A stretch of 64,000 bases of DNA from Streptomyces sp. S465 (GCF_026898115.1 NZ_CP114036.1:7682001-7746000); one strand, 5' to 3'. Shown: positions 32,869 through 40,957, counted from the stretch's first letter. A program made the numbers and translations. The notes: generated by a model not told the origin, from the sequence alone.

Positions 32869-33780
32869 TCAGAAGACGGCGAGCGGATTGACGGGTACTC
32901 CGGTCAGTCCGTGGATACGCGGTGGCGCCACGGTGAGCAGGAAAGCATAGCGGCCCAGCTTCGCGCAGACGGCGGCGAGCCCGTCCACCTCGGCGGCGTC
33001 GATCAGGGGCAGGCCCATCATCGGTAGGGCGACATGGTGCAGCGGCGAGGGGCATGCGGGGTCCAGTGCCGGGTGCGCGTCGCCGATGTCGCCGGCGTAG
33101 AGCGACACGCCGCGCTGGTGCATCCATCGCACGGCGTCCAGGCTCATCCCTGGCATCGGCCGGTCGGGGTCGGGCGTCGCGGACCACCCGCAGCGCACCA
33201 CCAGGGCGTCCCCTGACTCCAGCCGCACACCCTGACGCTCCTCGGCTGCCTCGAAGTCCCCGGAGGTGACCGCGTGGCCACTGGGCAGCGGGCCGTCGGC
33301 CGCCAGGTCGAGCAGGATCCCGCGGGTGGCGATCCCGGCGGCGTACGCCGTGGTGGAGCCATGCCGGGCGCCGGCCGGTGTCACGGCCTCGTCCACGGGG
33401 CGCCCCGGATAGACCCGGCCGTCCCGGACGATGTGCCCCAGCGCATCGAGGTGGGTCGAGCCCGGGTGGTGGTTGGTCACCAGCATCACGTCCGCCGTCG
33501 CCGGAGCCGGGGAACCGACGTACACCATCACCTGCTGGACCGGCGAGGCGTCCTGGGTGGAAGGCGCGAAGGGGCCGCTGATGAGCGGCGTCGGCCGGAT
33601 CGGAAGCGCGAGTGACACCGTCCGCCCGGTGCGGGCCTCCGCGGCGCCCCGGGCTCGGGCTTCTTCGTCGATGAGGTTGAGCGTGCCGCGCTCGTCGTCC
33701 TCGCCCCACCGGCCCCAGTTGCTCGGCAGGTCCTCCGACGCGCTGTTTCCCGTGTGTTGGGTGTTCGGTTCGGTGTTCAT
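32869..33780 (-). CDS. Cyclase family (kynurenine formamidase-like) metal hydrolase
   Basis: 303 residues. The conserved metal site of the cyclase/KynB fold is seen as NHHPGSTHLDALGH (HxGTHxDxPxH type). WGRWGEDDERGTLNLIDEE at the N-terminus and GDALVVRCGW plus LHHVALPMMGLPLIDAAEVD later are typical of the larger Streptomyces members. It probably hydrolyses an amide or ester of an aromatic acid; the substrate is unknown. The ATG lies exactly 7 nt after TACGTT, with TTGTCA 17 nt further up on the minus strand, and has no SD, so the mRNA is leaderless. It is the first gene of an operon with the TetR regulator. Confidence 0.88.
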   Translation of the reverse strand: MNTEPNTQHTGNSASEDLPSNWGRWGEDDERGTLNLIDEEARARGAAEARTGRTVSLALPIRPTPLISGPFAPSTQDASPVQQVMVYVGSPAPATADVMLVTNHHPGSTHLDALGHIVRDGRVYPGRPVDEAVTPAGARHGSTTAYAAGIATRGILLDLAADGPLPSGHAVTSGDFEAAEERQGVRLESGDALVVRCGWSATPDPDRPMPGMSLDAVRWMHQRGVSLYAGDIGDAHPALDPACPSPLHHVALPMMGLPLIDAAEVDGLAAVCAKLGRYAFLLTVAPPRIHGLTGVPVNPLAVF

Positions 33781-33787
33781 GGCGCCG

Positions 33788-33827
33788 AACGTACTGTCCT
33801 TGGTTACAGATGACAAATTATGTAACC
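33788..33827 (-). promoter_or_regulatory. Promoter and TetR operator of the cyclase-tetR operon
   Basis: On the minus strand TTGTCA (33816-33811) and TACGTT (33793-33788) are 17 bp apart. The palindrome GGTTACA (33802-33808) with TGTAACC (33821-33827), 12-bp spacer, covers the spacer and -35. This is the classic layout for repression by a locally encoded TetR protein. Confidence 0.7.
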
Positions 33828-33970
33828 CATACGTCGCGAGTGGAGGCAGCCACGGGCCGCACTCGGGTGATCGCCCGACACCAGGAGCCCCGGAGCGTCG
33901 GCGCCCCGCCCGGCACCGGCTACGATCCCGGGGCAGCCGATGGGCAGCCGATGACAATGGGGGGGGAGCC

Positions 33971-34921
33971 GTGAGCCAGACCGCGGCGCATCTCGTCACC
34001 ACCCTCCGCCGGGCCCGGCGCGACCCCACCGCCGAGGTGACCGTGCTGGCCGACCGCCCCGACGCCACCGTGGTCCGGTGCGGCCACGTCGTCGCCAAGG
34101 CACATCCGCCCGGCACGGACCCCGCCGAGCTGGCCGTCCGGCTCGGGGTGGCCGCTCACCCGCGGTGCGCGGGGATACTGCTGCCGCCGGTCGACGGCAT
34201 GGCCGCGCTGCCCGACGGCCGGCAGGTCACCCTCTGGCCGTACGGCGAGCCCGTATCGCCCGACAAGCCCGACGCCGCCCCCTGGGTCGAGGCGGGGAAG
34301 CTGCTGGCCCGGCTGCACGCGGTGCCGGTCGCCGAACTGCCCGGTCCGCTCCCGGCGATGCGCGGCCCGGCCAAGGCGGCCCGCGCCATCGCCCGGCTGC
34401 GGGCGGCGGCGCTCCCCGACACCGCGGCCACCCGGGCCGTACTGCGCGCCTGGGCCGGTCTGCCCGGCTGGGCGCGGGGTGTGGACCGGCGAGCGGGCGA
34501 CGGCGGGGGTGAGGGCGACGGGCGCTGCCACGGCGGTCTCCGCCTCTGCCACGGCGATCTCCACCTCGGCCAGCTCATCCGCCACCGCGCCACCGACTGG
34601 CGGCTGATCGACATCGACGACCTCGGCCTCGGCGACCCGGCCTGGGACCTCGCGCGGCCCGCCGCCTGGTACGCGGCCGGGCTGCTCGCGCCCGAGGACT
34701 GGGAGCGGTTCCTGGGGGCGTACCGGGCCGCGGACGGTTCCGCGGCGGGGCAGCGCGACCCCTGGCCGCGACTGGATGTGCCCGCCCGCGCCCTCACCGT
34801 CCAGACCGCCGCGCTGGCGCTCGCCAAGGCGGCGGCCGCCGGGCGGGCGTTGGACGAGGCGGAGGAGGCGATGGTGGAGTCGGCCATCCGCATCGCCCGG
34901 TTCATGGAGGCCGTAGGGTGA
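33971..34921 (+). CDS. Aminoglycoside phosphotransferase/choline-kinase-like family protein
   Basis: 316 residues with an APH fold. The catalytic loop is LCHGDLHLGQLI (usual HGDxxxxN has Gln in place of Asn), then the metal/DFG-equivalent IDIDDLGLGDPAWDLARP. The N-terminal lobe VVRCGHVVAKAH holds the probable ATP Lys. It phosphorylates a small-molecule hydroxyl; there is no reason to call it antibiotic resistance. GTG 33971 follows GGGGGGGGAGCC. A -10-like TACGAT lies at 33921-33926. An 11-bp direct duplication (GGGCAGCCGAT) lies in the leader. Confidence 0.88.
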   Translation: MSQTAAHLVTTLRRARRDPTAEVTVLADRPDATVVRCGHVVAKAHPPGTDPAELAVRLGVAAHPRCAGILLPPVDGMAALPDGRQVTLWPYGEPVSPDKPDAAPWVEAGKLLARLHAVPVAELPGPLPAMRGPAKAARAIARLRAAALPDTAATRAVLRAWAGLPGWARGVDRRAGDGGGEGDGRCHGGLRLCHGDLHLGQLIRHRATDWRLIDIDDLGLGDPAWDLARPAAWYAAGLLAPEDWERFLGAYRAADGSAAGQRDPWPRLDVPARALTVQTAALALAKAAAAGRALDEAEEAMVESAIRIARFMEAVG

Positions 34922-34985
34922 AGTCCACGCGACCGGACGGGTGTTCCGGCGCGCTCCGCCCGAAGCATGAGGAGTTGAGCGGACG

Positions 34986-35273
34986 ATGCAGTGTCCCAAG
35001 TGCCATGCGCCGATGCACACGTACAACCGCAACGGCGTGCAGATAGAGCAGTGCAGCGGCTGCCGGGGGATCTTCCTGGACTACGGGGAGCTGGAGGCGC
35101 TGACCCGCCTTGAGGCGCAGTGGACCCAGCAGATGCCGCCCGCCGCCCCGCCGGCCCCGCCCGCCCCGCAGGCGTACCCGGCCGCACCCGCGTGGGGCGC
35201 GCCGCACCACGGCGGCCACCACGGCCACCACAAGCATCACCGAGGCTTCGGGCACATGCTCTTCTCGTCCTGA
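34986..35273 (+). CDS. Zinc-ribbon (zf-TFIIB type) protein with His-rich tail
   Basis: 95 residues. Two CxxC knuckles, CPKCHAPM and CSGCRGIFLDYGELEAL, form a TFIIB-type zinc ribbon in the first 45 residues. A Pro/Ala linker and a His-rich C-terminus (HHGGHHGHHKHHRGFGH) follow and may bind metal. ATG 34986 has GAGGAGTTGAGCGG upstream. The function is unknown; metal handling or nucleic-acid binding are possible. Confidence 0.88.
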   Translation: MQCPKCHAPMHTYNRNGVQIEQCSGCRGIFLDYGELEALTRLEAQWTQQMPPAAPPAPPAPQAYPAAPAWGAPHHGGHHGHHKHHRGFGHMLFSS

Positions 35274-35283
35274 GAAACGGCGA

Positions 35284-35310
35284 AGGGCCGGAGCTGTTCG
35301 CTCCGGCCCT
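35284..35310 (+). terminator. Terminator downstream of zinc-ribbon gene
   Basis: 11-bp perfect stem AGGGCCGGAGC / GCTCCGGCCCT around loop TGTTC, 11 nt after the stop and just before the convergent tRNA cluster. Confidence 0.85.
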
Positions 35311-35323
35311 CGGCCGATCCGAG

Positions 35324-35395
35324 TGGACGATACTGGGATTGAACCAGTGACCTCTTCCGTGTCAGGGAAGCGCTCTCCCGCTGAGCTAATCGTCC
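35324..35395 (-). tRNA. tRNA-Val(GAC), copy 1
   Basis: 72-nt cloverleaf. Acceptor GGACGAT pairs ATCGTCC, discriminator A, anticodon stem CTTCC/GGAAG with loop CTGACAC (anticodon GAC), T-arm GGTTCAATCC. CCA is not encoded. It is the last of the five-tRNA transcript. Confidence 0.97.
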
Positions 35396-35406
35396 GCAGG
35401 ACTGCG

Positions 35407-35478
35407 TGCGCGATACTGGGATTGAACCAGTGACCTCTTCCGTGTCAGGGAAGCGCTCTCCCGCTGAGCTAATCGCGC
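35407..35478 (-). tRNA. tRNA-Val(GAC), copy 2 (variant acceptor)
   Basis: Same body as the flanking copies, but the acceptor stem is GCGCGAT/ATCGCGC instead of GGACGAT/ATCGTCC, with pairing kept by compensatory changes. Anticodon GAC, discriminator A, no encoded CCA. Confidence 0.97.
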
Positions 35479-35501
35479 GGGATGGATCACGAGGATCCGA
35501 G

Positions 35502-35573
35502 TGGACGATACTGGGATTGAACCAGTGACCTCTTCCGTGTCAGGGAAGCGCTCTCCCGCTGAGCTAATCGTCC
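35502..35573 (-). tRNA. tRNA-Val(GAC), copy 3
   Basis: Identical in sequence to copy 1 over all 72 nt, including acceptor GGACGAT/ATCGTCC and anticodon GAC. The flank GATCCGAGT is also shared with copy 1, which suggests duplication of a unit larger than the tRNA. Confidence 0.97.
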
Positions 35574-35574
35574 G

Positions 35575-35645
35575 AGGTGGAGACGGGATTTGAACCCGTG
35601 TAGACGGCTTTGCAGGCCGTTGCCTCGCCTCTCGGCCACTCCACC
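35575..35645 (-). tRNA. tRNA-Cys(GCA)
   Basis: 71-nt cloverleaf with acceptor GGTGGAG/CTCCACC, U73 discriminator expected for Cys, anticodon loop CTGCAAA (GCA). It is separated from tRNA-Val copy 3 by a single base. Confidence 0.97.
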
Positions 35646-35673
35646 AGCCGTGGGGATCGAAACCCCCACTTCG

Positions 35674-35746
35674 AGCGGACGACGAGATTCGAACTCGCGA
35701 CCCTCACCTTGGCAAGGTGATGCTCTACCAACTGAGCCACGTCCGC
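35674..35746 (-). tRNA. tRNA-Gly(GCC)
   Basis: 73-nt cloverleaf with acceptor GCGGACG/CGTCCGC, discriminator U, anticodon stem TCACC/GGTGA with loop TTGCCAA (GCC). It is first in the transcript order Gly-Cys-Val-Val-Val. Confidence 0.97.
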
Positions 35747-35906
35747 AGGTGCCGTTTCCCCGGGGCGCTTCCGCGTCCCGGCGACGTGTTGAACTCTAGC
35801 GGATTCCCGGGCCAGCTCAAATTCCGTTTCCGCAGCGTGCTGCCCTGCTCGCGCGCCGCACTCCCTCCCGAGGCCGCCCTGACCTGGGCGCCATAGACTC
35901 GCAACC

Positions 35907-36962
35907 GTGCCCGACCTGCCCCCGCTCGCCCGCTTCGGCGGACTGCTCGCCACCGATCTGCGCGAGGTCACCAGCGACCCGTCGGCCCTGGACACCCAGG
36001 GTTTCTGGGCCGTTGTCGCGGACTTCGAGGGCCGTCTGGTCTGCGCTCGCTTCGGGAACGTACGGACCGAGCCGGTGCCGGCCCCCGTGCCCGGCGGCTG
36101 GCGCGGCCCCGCGGCCGGTGAGTGGAGCTCGTCACTGGACCGGGCCGCCTACACCGCGGGCGTGCGGAGCGTCCGGCGCCGTATCGCGGCCGGCGAGGTC
36201 TACCAGGCCAATCTCTGCCGGGTGCTGTCCGCGCCGCTGCCCGATCCGGCCGGAGCCGATGTGGACGCGCTGACCGCGCTGCTGGCCCTGGGCAACCCCG
36301 CTCCGTACGCGGGCACCGTAAGGCTGCCGGGCCACGGGGTGGAGGTCGCCACGGCCTCGCCCGAGCTGTTCCTGCGGCGGGTCGGGCGCACCGTGGAGTC
36401 CGGCCCCATCAAGGGCACCGGCCGCCGCCCCGAGGACCTGCTGGAGAAGGACCACGCCGAGAACGTGATGATCGTGGACCTGGTCCGCAACGACCTGGGT
36501 CGGGTCTGTGCCACCGGCTCGGTGACCGTCCCGGCGCTCTGCGCGGTCGAGCCGCACCCGGGTCTGGTCCACCTGGTCTCCACGGTGCGCGGCGAGCTCG
36601 CCCCCGGCACCGGCTGGCCCGAGCTGCTCGCGGCCGCCTTTCCGCCCGGCTCGGTCACCGGCGCGCCCAAGTCCAGCGCGCTGCGCGCCATCGCGGAGCT
36701 GGAGACCGCGCCCCGCGGCCCGTACTGCGGCGGTATCGGCTGGGTCGACGCCGACCGCGGCACCGGTGAGCTGGCGGTCGGGATACGGACCTTCTGGATC
36801 GACCGCGGCCCGGCCGGGGCCGTGCTGCGGTTCGGCACCGGGGCGGGCATCACCTGGGGCTCCGACCCGGAGCGCGAATGGGACGAAACGGAACTCAAGG
36901 CCGCCCGGCTGCTCACGGTAGCGTCGGGTGTACAGCAGCCGACGGGAAGGGCGACGCGATGA
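35907..36962 (+). CDS. pabB: Aminodeoxychorismate synthase component I / chorismate-binding enzyme
   Basis: 351 residues. It converts chorismate plus ammonia to 4-amino-4-deoxychorismate for folate. Chorismate-binding motifs: VYQANLCRVLSAPLP, ATASPELFLRR, GPIKGTGRRPEDLL, NVMIVDLVRNDLGRVC, PPGSVTGAPKSSALRAI and RFGTGAGITWGSDPE. The PIKGT Lys typifies PabB-type enzymes. The N-terminal lobe is shorter than in E. coli PabB. The start GTG 35907 is exactly 7 nt after TAGACT and has no SD, so it is leaderless. The stop overlaps pabC (ATGA). No glutaminase PabA is adjacent. Confidence 0.92.
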   Translation: MPDLPPLARFGGLLATDLREVTSDPSALDTQGFWAVVADFEGRLVCARFGNVRTEPVPAPVPGGWRGPAAGEWSSSLDRAAYTAGVRSVRRRIAAGEVYQANLCRVLSAPLPDPAGADVDALTALLALGNPAPYAGTVRLPGHGVEVATASPELFLRRVGRTVESGPIKGTGRRPEDLLEKDHAENVMIVDLVRNDLGRVCATGSVTVPALCAVEPHPGLVHLVSTVRGELAPGTGWPELLAAAFPPGSVTGAPKSSALRAIAELETAPRGPYCGGIGWVDADRGTGELAVGIRTFWIDRGPAGAVLRFGTGAGITWGSDPEREWDETELKAARLLTVASGVQQPTGRATR

Positions 36963-37786
36963 AACCGGCCATCTGGCTCGACGGATCCCTCTGCGACCCG
37001 GACAGCGCCAGGGTGTCCGTATTCGACCATGGGCTCACGGTGGGCGACGGCGTCTTCGAGACCGTCAAGGCCACCGAGGGGCGGGCGTTCGCCCTCACCC
37101 GCCATCTGCGGCGGCTGGCCCGCTCCGCCGAGGGCCTGGGGCTCCCCGAGCCGGACGCGGACGAGGTGCGGCGGGGCTGCGAGGAGGTGCTCAGGGCCAA
37201 TCCGGTGCCGTTCGGGCGGCTGAGGATCACCTACACCGGCGGCTTCTCGCCGCTCGGCTCCGACCGGGGCACGGCCGGCCCCACGCTGGTGGTCGCCCTG
37301 GTCGAGGCGGCCCGCCCGGCCGACTCCACGGCCGTGGTCACCGTCCCCTGGGCCCGTAACGAGCGCGGGGCGCTCACCGGTCTGAAGACCACCTCCTACG
37401 GCGAGAACGTGGTCGCGCTCGCCCGCGCCCGGCAACAGAACGCCACCGAGGCCCTCTTCGGGAACACGGTCGGCGCGCTCTGTGAGGGCACCGGCTCCAA
37501 CGTCTTCGTGGTCCTCGACGGCGAACTGCACACCCCGCCGCTCTCCTCCGGCTGCCTCGCGGGGATCACCCGTGCCCTGGTGCTGGAGTGGGTGGGCGCG
37601 AAGGAGACCGACCTGCCGCTGGAGGCGCTGGACCGGGCCGAGGAGGTCTTCCTGACCTCCACCACCCGCGACGTACAGGCCGTGCACCGGGTGGACAGCC
37701 GCGCTGTGCCCGGCGCCCCCGGACCGGTCACCGCCGAGGCCATGCGGATCTTCACCGAGCGGGCGGCCGCCGACATCGACCCCTGA
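36959..37786 (+). CDS. pabC: Aminodeoxychorismate lyase (class IV PLP enzyme)
   Basis: 275 residues. It releases pyruvate from aminodeoxychorismate to give p-aminobenzoate. Class IV aminotransferase features: FDHGLTVGDGVFETVKA near the start, catalytic Lys in LTGLKTTSYGENVVALARA, GALCEGTGSNVFVVLDGEL (PLP phosphate region) and CLAGITRALVLEW. ATG 36959 overlaps the pabB stop by 4 nt, confirming the pair. Its stop codon lies in the first of three 21-bp repeats. Confidence 0.92.
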   Translation: MKPAIWLDGSLCDPDSARVSVFDHGLTVGDGVFETVKATEGRAFALTRHLRRLARSAEGLGLPEPDADEVRRGCEEVLRANPVPFGRLRITYTGGFSPLGSDRGTAGPTLVVALVEAARPADSTAVVTVPWARNERGALTGLKTTSYGENVVALARARQQNATEALFGNTVGALCEGTGSNVFVVLDGELHTPPLSSGCLAGITRALVLEWVGAKETDLPLEALDRAEEVFLTSTTRDVQAVHRVDSRAVPGAPGPVTAEAMRIFTERAAADIDP

Positions 37787-37840
37787 TCCGGCGGCAGCGA
37801 CCCCTGATCCGGCGGCAGCGACCCGTGATCCGGCGGCAGC
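37778..37840. repeat. Three 21-bp tandem repeats beginning at the pabC stop
   Basis: Units GACCC(C/G)TGATCCGGCGGC+AGC occupy 37778-37798, 37799-37819 and 37820-37840, identical but for one base. The first contains the last two codons and the TGA of pabC. Confidence 0.95.
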
Positions 37841-37900
37841 GGCGGGTCCGCGCCGGAAAAACGGGTGTCGAATGCCCGGCGGGCCGGTAGAAACACCCTC

Positions 37901-38746
37901 GTGACCACCACTTTGCGACCCACCGCGCCCGAACAGCGCACCGACGGCGGCGGGCGTGCCCGCTCGTACGAGGTGTGCGTCAACAGCCGCCCCGTCGGCT
38001 CCGTCCGCCTGGCCACCGACGCCCGTCTGGGCCCGGAGGCCGGGCGTATCGAGCGGCTCGACATCGACGAGGCCGAGCGGCACCGGGGCCGCGGCACGGT
38101 CGCCGCGCTCGCCGCCGAGGAGGTACTGCGCGGCTGGGGCTGCGCCCAGCTGGTGGTGAGCGTCCCCGCCCCGGCCACGACCGCCCTCGGGCTCGCGGCC
38201 GCGCTCGGCTACCGCGAGCGCGGCCGCAACATGCTCAAGCGGCTCACGGAGCCGCCCGAGCTGCCCCAGGGCAGCGCGATACGTCCCCTGGCGGAGGCCG
38301 ACTACACGGCGTGGTATGCCCATGAGCGGGCCGGGTACATCGCCAATCTCCTGGAGCGCGGACTCACCCGGCAGCAGGCCGACACCAAGGCGGACACCGA
38401 CTACGGGACGCTGCTGCCGCAGGGCCCGGCCACCCCGGGCGCCCTGCTGCGCGTCCTCGCCCACGGCGGTACGGACGTGGGCACCGTCTGGGTCGCGCTG
38501 CGTACGGGGGAGCCCGACGCCGCCGAGCGCGGGGAGGCGTACGTCTACGCCGTCGAGGTCGCCGAGGAGTACCGCGGCCGGGGGCACGGCCGCACGCTGA
38601 TGCTGGCCGCCGAGCGCGCGACCCTGGCCCACCGGGCGCGCAGCCTGGGCCTGCACGTCTTCGGCGGCAACACTCCGGCGCTGCGGCTGTACGAGTCGCT
38701 GGGCTACGAGCCGGTCGAATACCAGCTCTACAAGCCGCTGCTCTAG
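37901..38746 (+). CDS. GNAT family N-acetyltransferase with two GNAT-like halves
   Basis: 281 residues. The N-terminal half (about 20-110) is a degenerate GNAT domain (RLDIDEAERHRGRGTVAALA; GLAAALGYRERGRNMLKRL). The C-terminal half (about 125-281) is a complete one (VYAVEVAEEYRGRGHGRTLM; HVFGGNTPALRLYESLGYEP). GTG 37901 lies exactly 7 nt after TAGAAA with no SD, so it is probably leaderless. Tandem GNAT proteins of this sort act on small amines or aminoglycosides; the substrate is unknown. Confidence 0.88.
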   Translation: MTTTLRPTAPEQRTDGGGRARSYEVCVNSRPVGSVRLATDARLGPEAGRIERLDIDEAERHRGRGTVAALAAEEVLRGWGCAQLVVSVPAPATTALGLAAALGYRERGRNMLKRLTEPPELPQGSAIRPLAEADYTAWYAHERAGYIANLLERGLTRQQADTKADTDYGTLLPQGPATPGALLRVLAHGGTDVGTVWVALRTGEPDAAERGEAYVYAVEVAEEYRGRGHGRTLMLAAERATLAHRARSLGLHVFGGNTPALRLYESLGYEPVEYQLYKPLL

Positions 38747-38827
38747 GGCCGGGCGCGCCGCTCAGGGGCCCCTCGAGGGCCTTCCCGGGCCTCCAGGGTC
38801 TCCCGGGCCCTTACGTCCTTACGGCTC

Positions 38828-39343
38828 TTACGGCCGCTCGGCGACGAGGCGGGCGGCGATCTCCTCGACGCGCTCCCGCAGCCCCTCCTGGCTCTTGCCG
38901 CCGTCGAGCCGTTCGCCGCCGATCACATACGTCGGGGTGCCGGTCACCCCGATCGCCCGGCCCTCGGCCTGGTCCGCGTCCACGATGAGGATGTGCCGCC
39001 CGTCGATCAGCGCGGTGTCCACCTCCTCGGCGTCCAGGCCCAGTTCCCGGGCCACCTCCACCAGCAGCGGCTCACCGCGCGTCCCGAGCTCCTCGGCGCG
39101 CTCCAGGACCGCCTCGACATACGGCCAGCCGTGCCCCTGGGCGGCGGCTTCCTCGGCCGCCTGAGCCGCCGCGTGGGCGTGCCGGTGGCGCTCCAGCGGG
39201 AAGTGGCGCAGCCGGATGTCCAGGGCGTCCCCGAAGCGGTCGCGCAGCGCGCGCAGATCGGCCAGGGCGGTACGGCAGTCGGGGCACTGCAACTCGCACC
39301 AGACGTCGAGCACGGGGCGGGGGGAGGGGTCGGTGTGGCTCAT
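38828..39343 (-). CDS. DsbA-family thioredoxin-fold oxidoreductase
   Basis: 171 residues, cytosolic (no signal peptide). The active site is CPDC in VWCELQCPDCRTALADLRAL. The helical insertion contains many Ala/Glu/His (RHRHAHAAAQAAEEAAAQGH), and the cis-Pro loop is GVTGTPTYVIGGERLDG. It resembles FrnE/2-hydroxychromene-2-carboxylate isomerase-like DsbA proteins. ATG 39343 has no SD; AAGACT lies 6 nt upstream, again a leaderless-like arrangement. An extended in-frame start at 39448 is rejected on composition. Confidence 0.9.
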   Translation of the reverse strand: MSHTDPSPRPVLDVWCELQCPDCRTALADLRALRDRFGDALDIRLRHFPLERHRHAHAAAQAAEEAAAQGHGWPYVEAVLERAEELGTRGEPLLVEVARELGLDAEEVDTALIDGRHILIVDADQAEGRAIGVTGTPTYVIGGERLDGGKSQEGLRERVEEIAARLVAERP

Positions 39344-39474
39344 GGGGCCAGTCTTCCAGCCCCCGGCCCCTGCTCCGTACCCGGAGATGTCCCTGATCCC
39401 GGGCCGGGGCCATGGCCCACGCCGCCTTAAGGGGTGCACGATGGACATACCGGAACCCAGTCGCGGGAGGAACG

Positions 39475-39933
39475 ATGCTGACCGACACCGTGTGCGCCGC
39501 GCTGTCCGCGGCCGGTCTGGGCATCGCCGGGCTGACCGCGTACCGCAAGCGGTTCCTGGCCGCGACCCGGATCGCCGCCTATGCCCTGATCCCGCTGGGC
39601 CTGGCGCTGACCGGCGTCCTGGACTGGGTGACCAACCTGGTCTTCCAGCCGACCGTCTGGGCGGGCTTCGGCGTGCTCGGCCTCTCCTGGGTGCTGTTCA
39701 TGATCAACCGGGCTGCCGAGCGCCGCTCCGGCGGCACCCGTAAGGAGCGGCGCGCGGCGGCCGCGGCCGAACGGACCGGGCTCTCCGCGGGCGCCTCGGA
39801 GCCCGCCCTGGGGCCCGGCCGAGGGGCCACCGGGGTCAAGGCGGCGGGAAGGTCCGAGGCCAGGGGCGGAACGAGCTCTGGCACAGATGACTTCTCCGAC
39901 ATCGAGGCCATACTCAAAAAGCACGGGATCTGA
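39475..39933 (+). CDS. Small membrane protein with Ala/Gly-rich cytosolic tail
   Basis: 152 residues. Three hydrophobic segments (VCAALSAAGLGIAGLTAY; IAAYALIPLGLALTGVLDWV; VWAGFGVLGLSWVLFMINRA) are followed by a basic then Ala/Gly/Ser-rich tail. The tail ends DDFSDIEAILKKHGI, a short acidic-amphipathic C-terminal motif that looks conserved in style and may bind a partner. GGGAGG stands 4 nt before ATG 39475. The function is unknown. Confidence 0.85.
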   Translation: MLTDTVCAALSAAGLGIAGLTAYRKRFLAATRIAAYALIPLGLALTGVLDWVTNLVFQPTVWAGFGVLGLSWVLFMINRAAERRSGGTRKERRAAAAAERTGLSAGASEPALGPGRGATGVKAAGRSEARGGTSSGTDDFSDIEAILKKHGI

Positions 39934-40001
39934 CCAGCGACCGGTCAAAAAACGATCACTGGTCGCAGGCGGGGCCGGGGCTGGGTCATGATCTCCGCGA
40001 G

Positions 40002-40175
40002 ATGTTGCAATCACCGCCCGGGGAGCAATCCCCCATCGAAGGACCCCCTGTTCCGCCGAGCGACGAGCCCCGTGGCTGTCTCTTCGCCCTCTCGCAGCCG
40101 CCGCTGATGCTGTTCCTGGCGTTCATCGGCACCCTGCTCTTCGTGACCGCCGTCCACGACCTGTACCGGTGGTGA
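40002..40175 (+). CDS. Small membrane protein (57 residues)
   Basis: ATG 40002 opens MLQSPPGEQSPIEGPPVPPS and a single membrane helix (LMLFLAFIGTLLFVTAVHDL) before LYRW and TGA. Codon third positions are GC-rich and the hydropathy is coherent, so I believe it is coding although short. There is no SD; the -10-like CATGAT is 9 nt upstream. The last bases with the stop are tandemly duplicated (CCGGTGGTGAGGCGGCG at 40166 and 40190). Confidence 0.6.
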   Translation: MLQSPPGEQSPIEGPPVPPSDEPRGCLFALSQPPLMLFLAFIGTLLFVTAVHDLYRW

Positions 40176-40206
40176 GGCGGCGACCCCTGCCGGTGGTGAG
40201 GCGGCG
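40166..40206. repeat. Stop-codon-spanning 24-bp tandem duplication
   Basis: CCGGTGGTGAGGCGGCG occurs at 40166-40182 and 40190-40206 (period 24). The first copy contains the final Arg-Trp codons and TGA of the 57-residue protein. Confidence 0.85.
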
Positions 40207-40255
40207 GCCCACCCCTGTCCCGGCCGCCCGGCCCCCGACCGCCGGGTGTGCGCGG

Positions 40256-40825
40256 TCAGCTCGCGGCCTCCCGGCGCCGGGCGCGGTACGCGGCGACATG
40301 CAGCCGGTTGCCGCAGGTACGGCTGTCGCAGTAGCGCCGGGAGCGGTTTCGGGACAGATCCACGAAGGCGTGCCGGCAGTCCGGCGCGTCACAGCGGCGC
40401 AGCCGCTCCCGCTCGCCCGCCACCACGAGGAAGGCCAGCGCCATGCCGCCGTCGGCGGCGAGGTGGTCGGCCAGCGAGGCACCGGGTGCGAAGTAGTGCA
40501 CATGCCAGTCGTAGCCGTCGTGGTCGGTGAGCCGGGGCGTGGTCCCGGCCGCGGCGATCATCGCGTTGAGCAGCTCGGCGGTACGGCGGCCGGCGGCCTC
40601 GTTCCCGGCCGCCGCGAAGACCTCGGCGAACCGGGCCCGCACGGCCCGGACGGCGGTGAGGTCGCGCTCCCCGAGCGCGCCGATGTCGCTGATGTCATTG
40701 CGCTCGACGAACCGGCGCAGTGCGGGGACGTCGGCGAGGTCGTCCCGGTCCGCGCCCTCGGGCGCGGTGTTCACCAGATCGACGACCACGTCGAGCGCGC
40801 ACCGGGTGTCGTGGTTGATCAGCAC
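40256..40825 (-). CDS. CGNR zinc-finger / ABATE-domain transcriptional regulator
   Basis: 189 residues. The N-terminal ABATE-like domain (CALDVVVDLVNTAPEG...) is followed by the C-terminal CGNR zinc finger RRCDAPDCRHAFVDLSRNRS...YCDSRTCGNRLHVAAYRAR, with four Cys and the CGNR signature. GTG 40825 has AGGGAG 7 nt upstream. These are predicted DNA-binding stress regulators. No adjacent target is evident. Confidence 0.9.
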   Translation of the reverse strand: MLINHDTRCALDVVVDLVNTAPEGADRDDLADVPALRRFVERNDISDIGALGERDLTAVRAVRARFAEVFAAAGNEAAGRRTAELLNAMIAAAGTTPRLTDHDGYDWHVHYFAPGASLADHLAADGGMALAFLVVAGERERLRRCDAPDCRHAFVDLSRNRSRRYCDSRTCGNRLHVAAYRARRREAAS

Positions 40826-40957
40826 GGTTGGCTCCCTGGCCGGCTGGGTCGGCGGCTGCCCCTGGGCTGCCCTCGATCTGCCCGACTCTAGCCCTGCCGG
40901 GGCCCCGGGTGTTCATCCGGCGGTGCCGCGCGTACACAGGACGGTGCCGTCACCGCG

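Noticed and set aside
33971..34921. Aminoglycoside resistance gene
   Set aside because: Only the general APH/choline-kinase fold is seen, with a non-canonical HGDLHLGQ loop; nothing indicates antibiotic modification.
35324..35746. Integration site of a mobile element at the tRNA cluster
   Set aside because: No integrase, no truncated tRNA 3' copy and only core genes on both sides.
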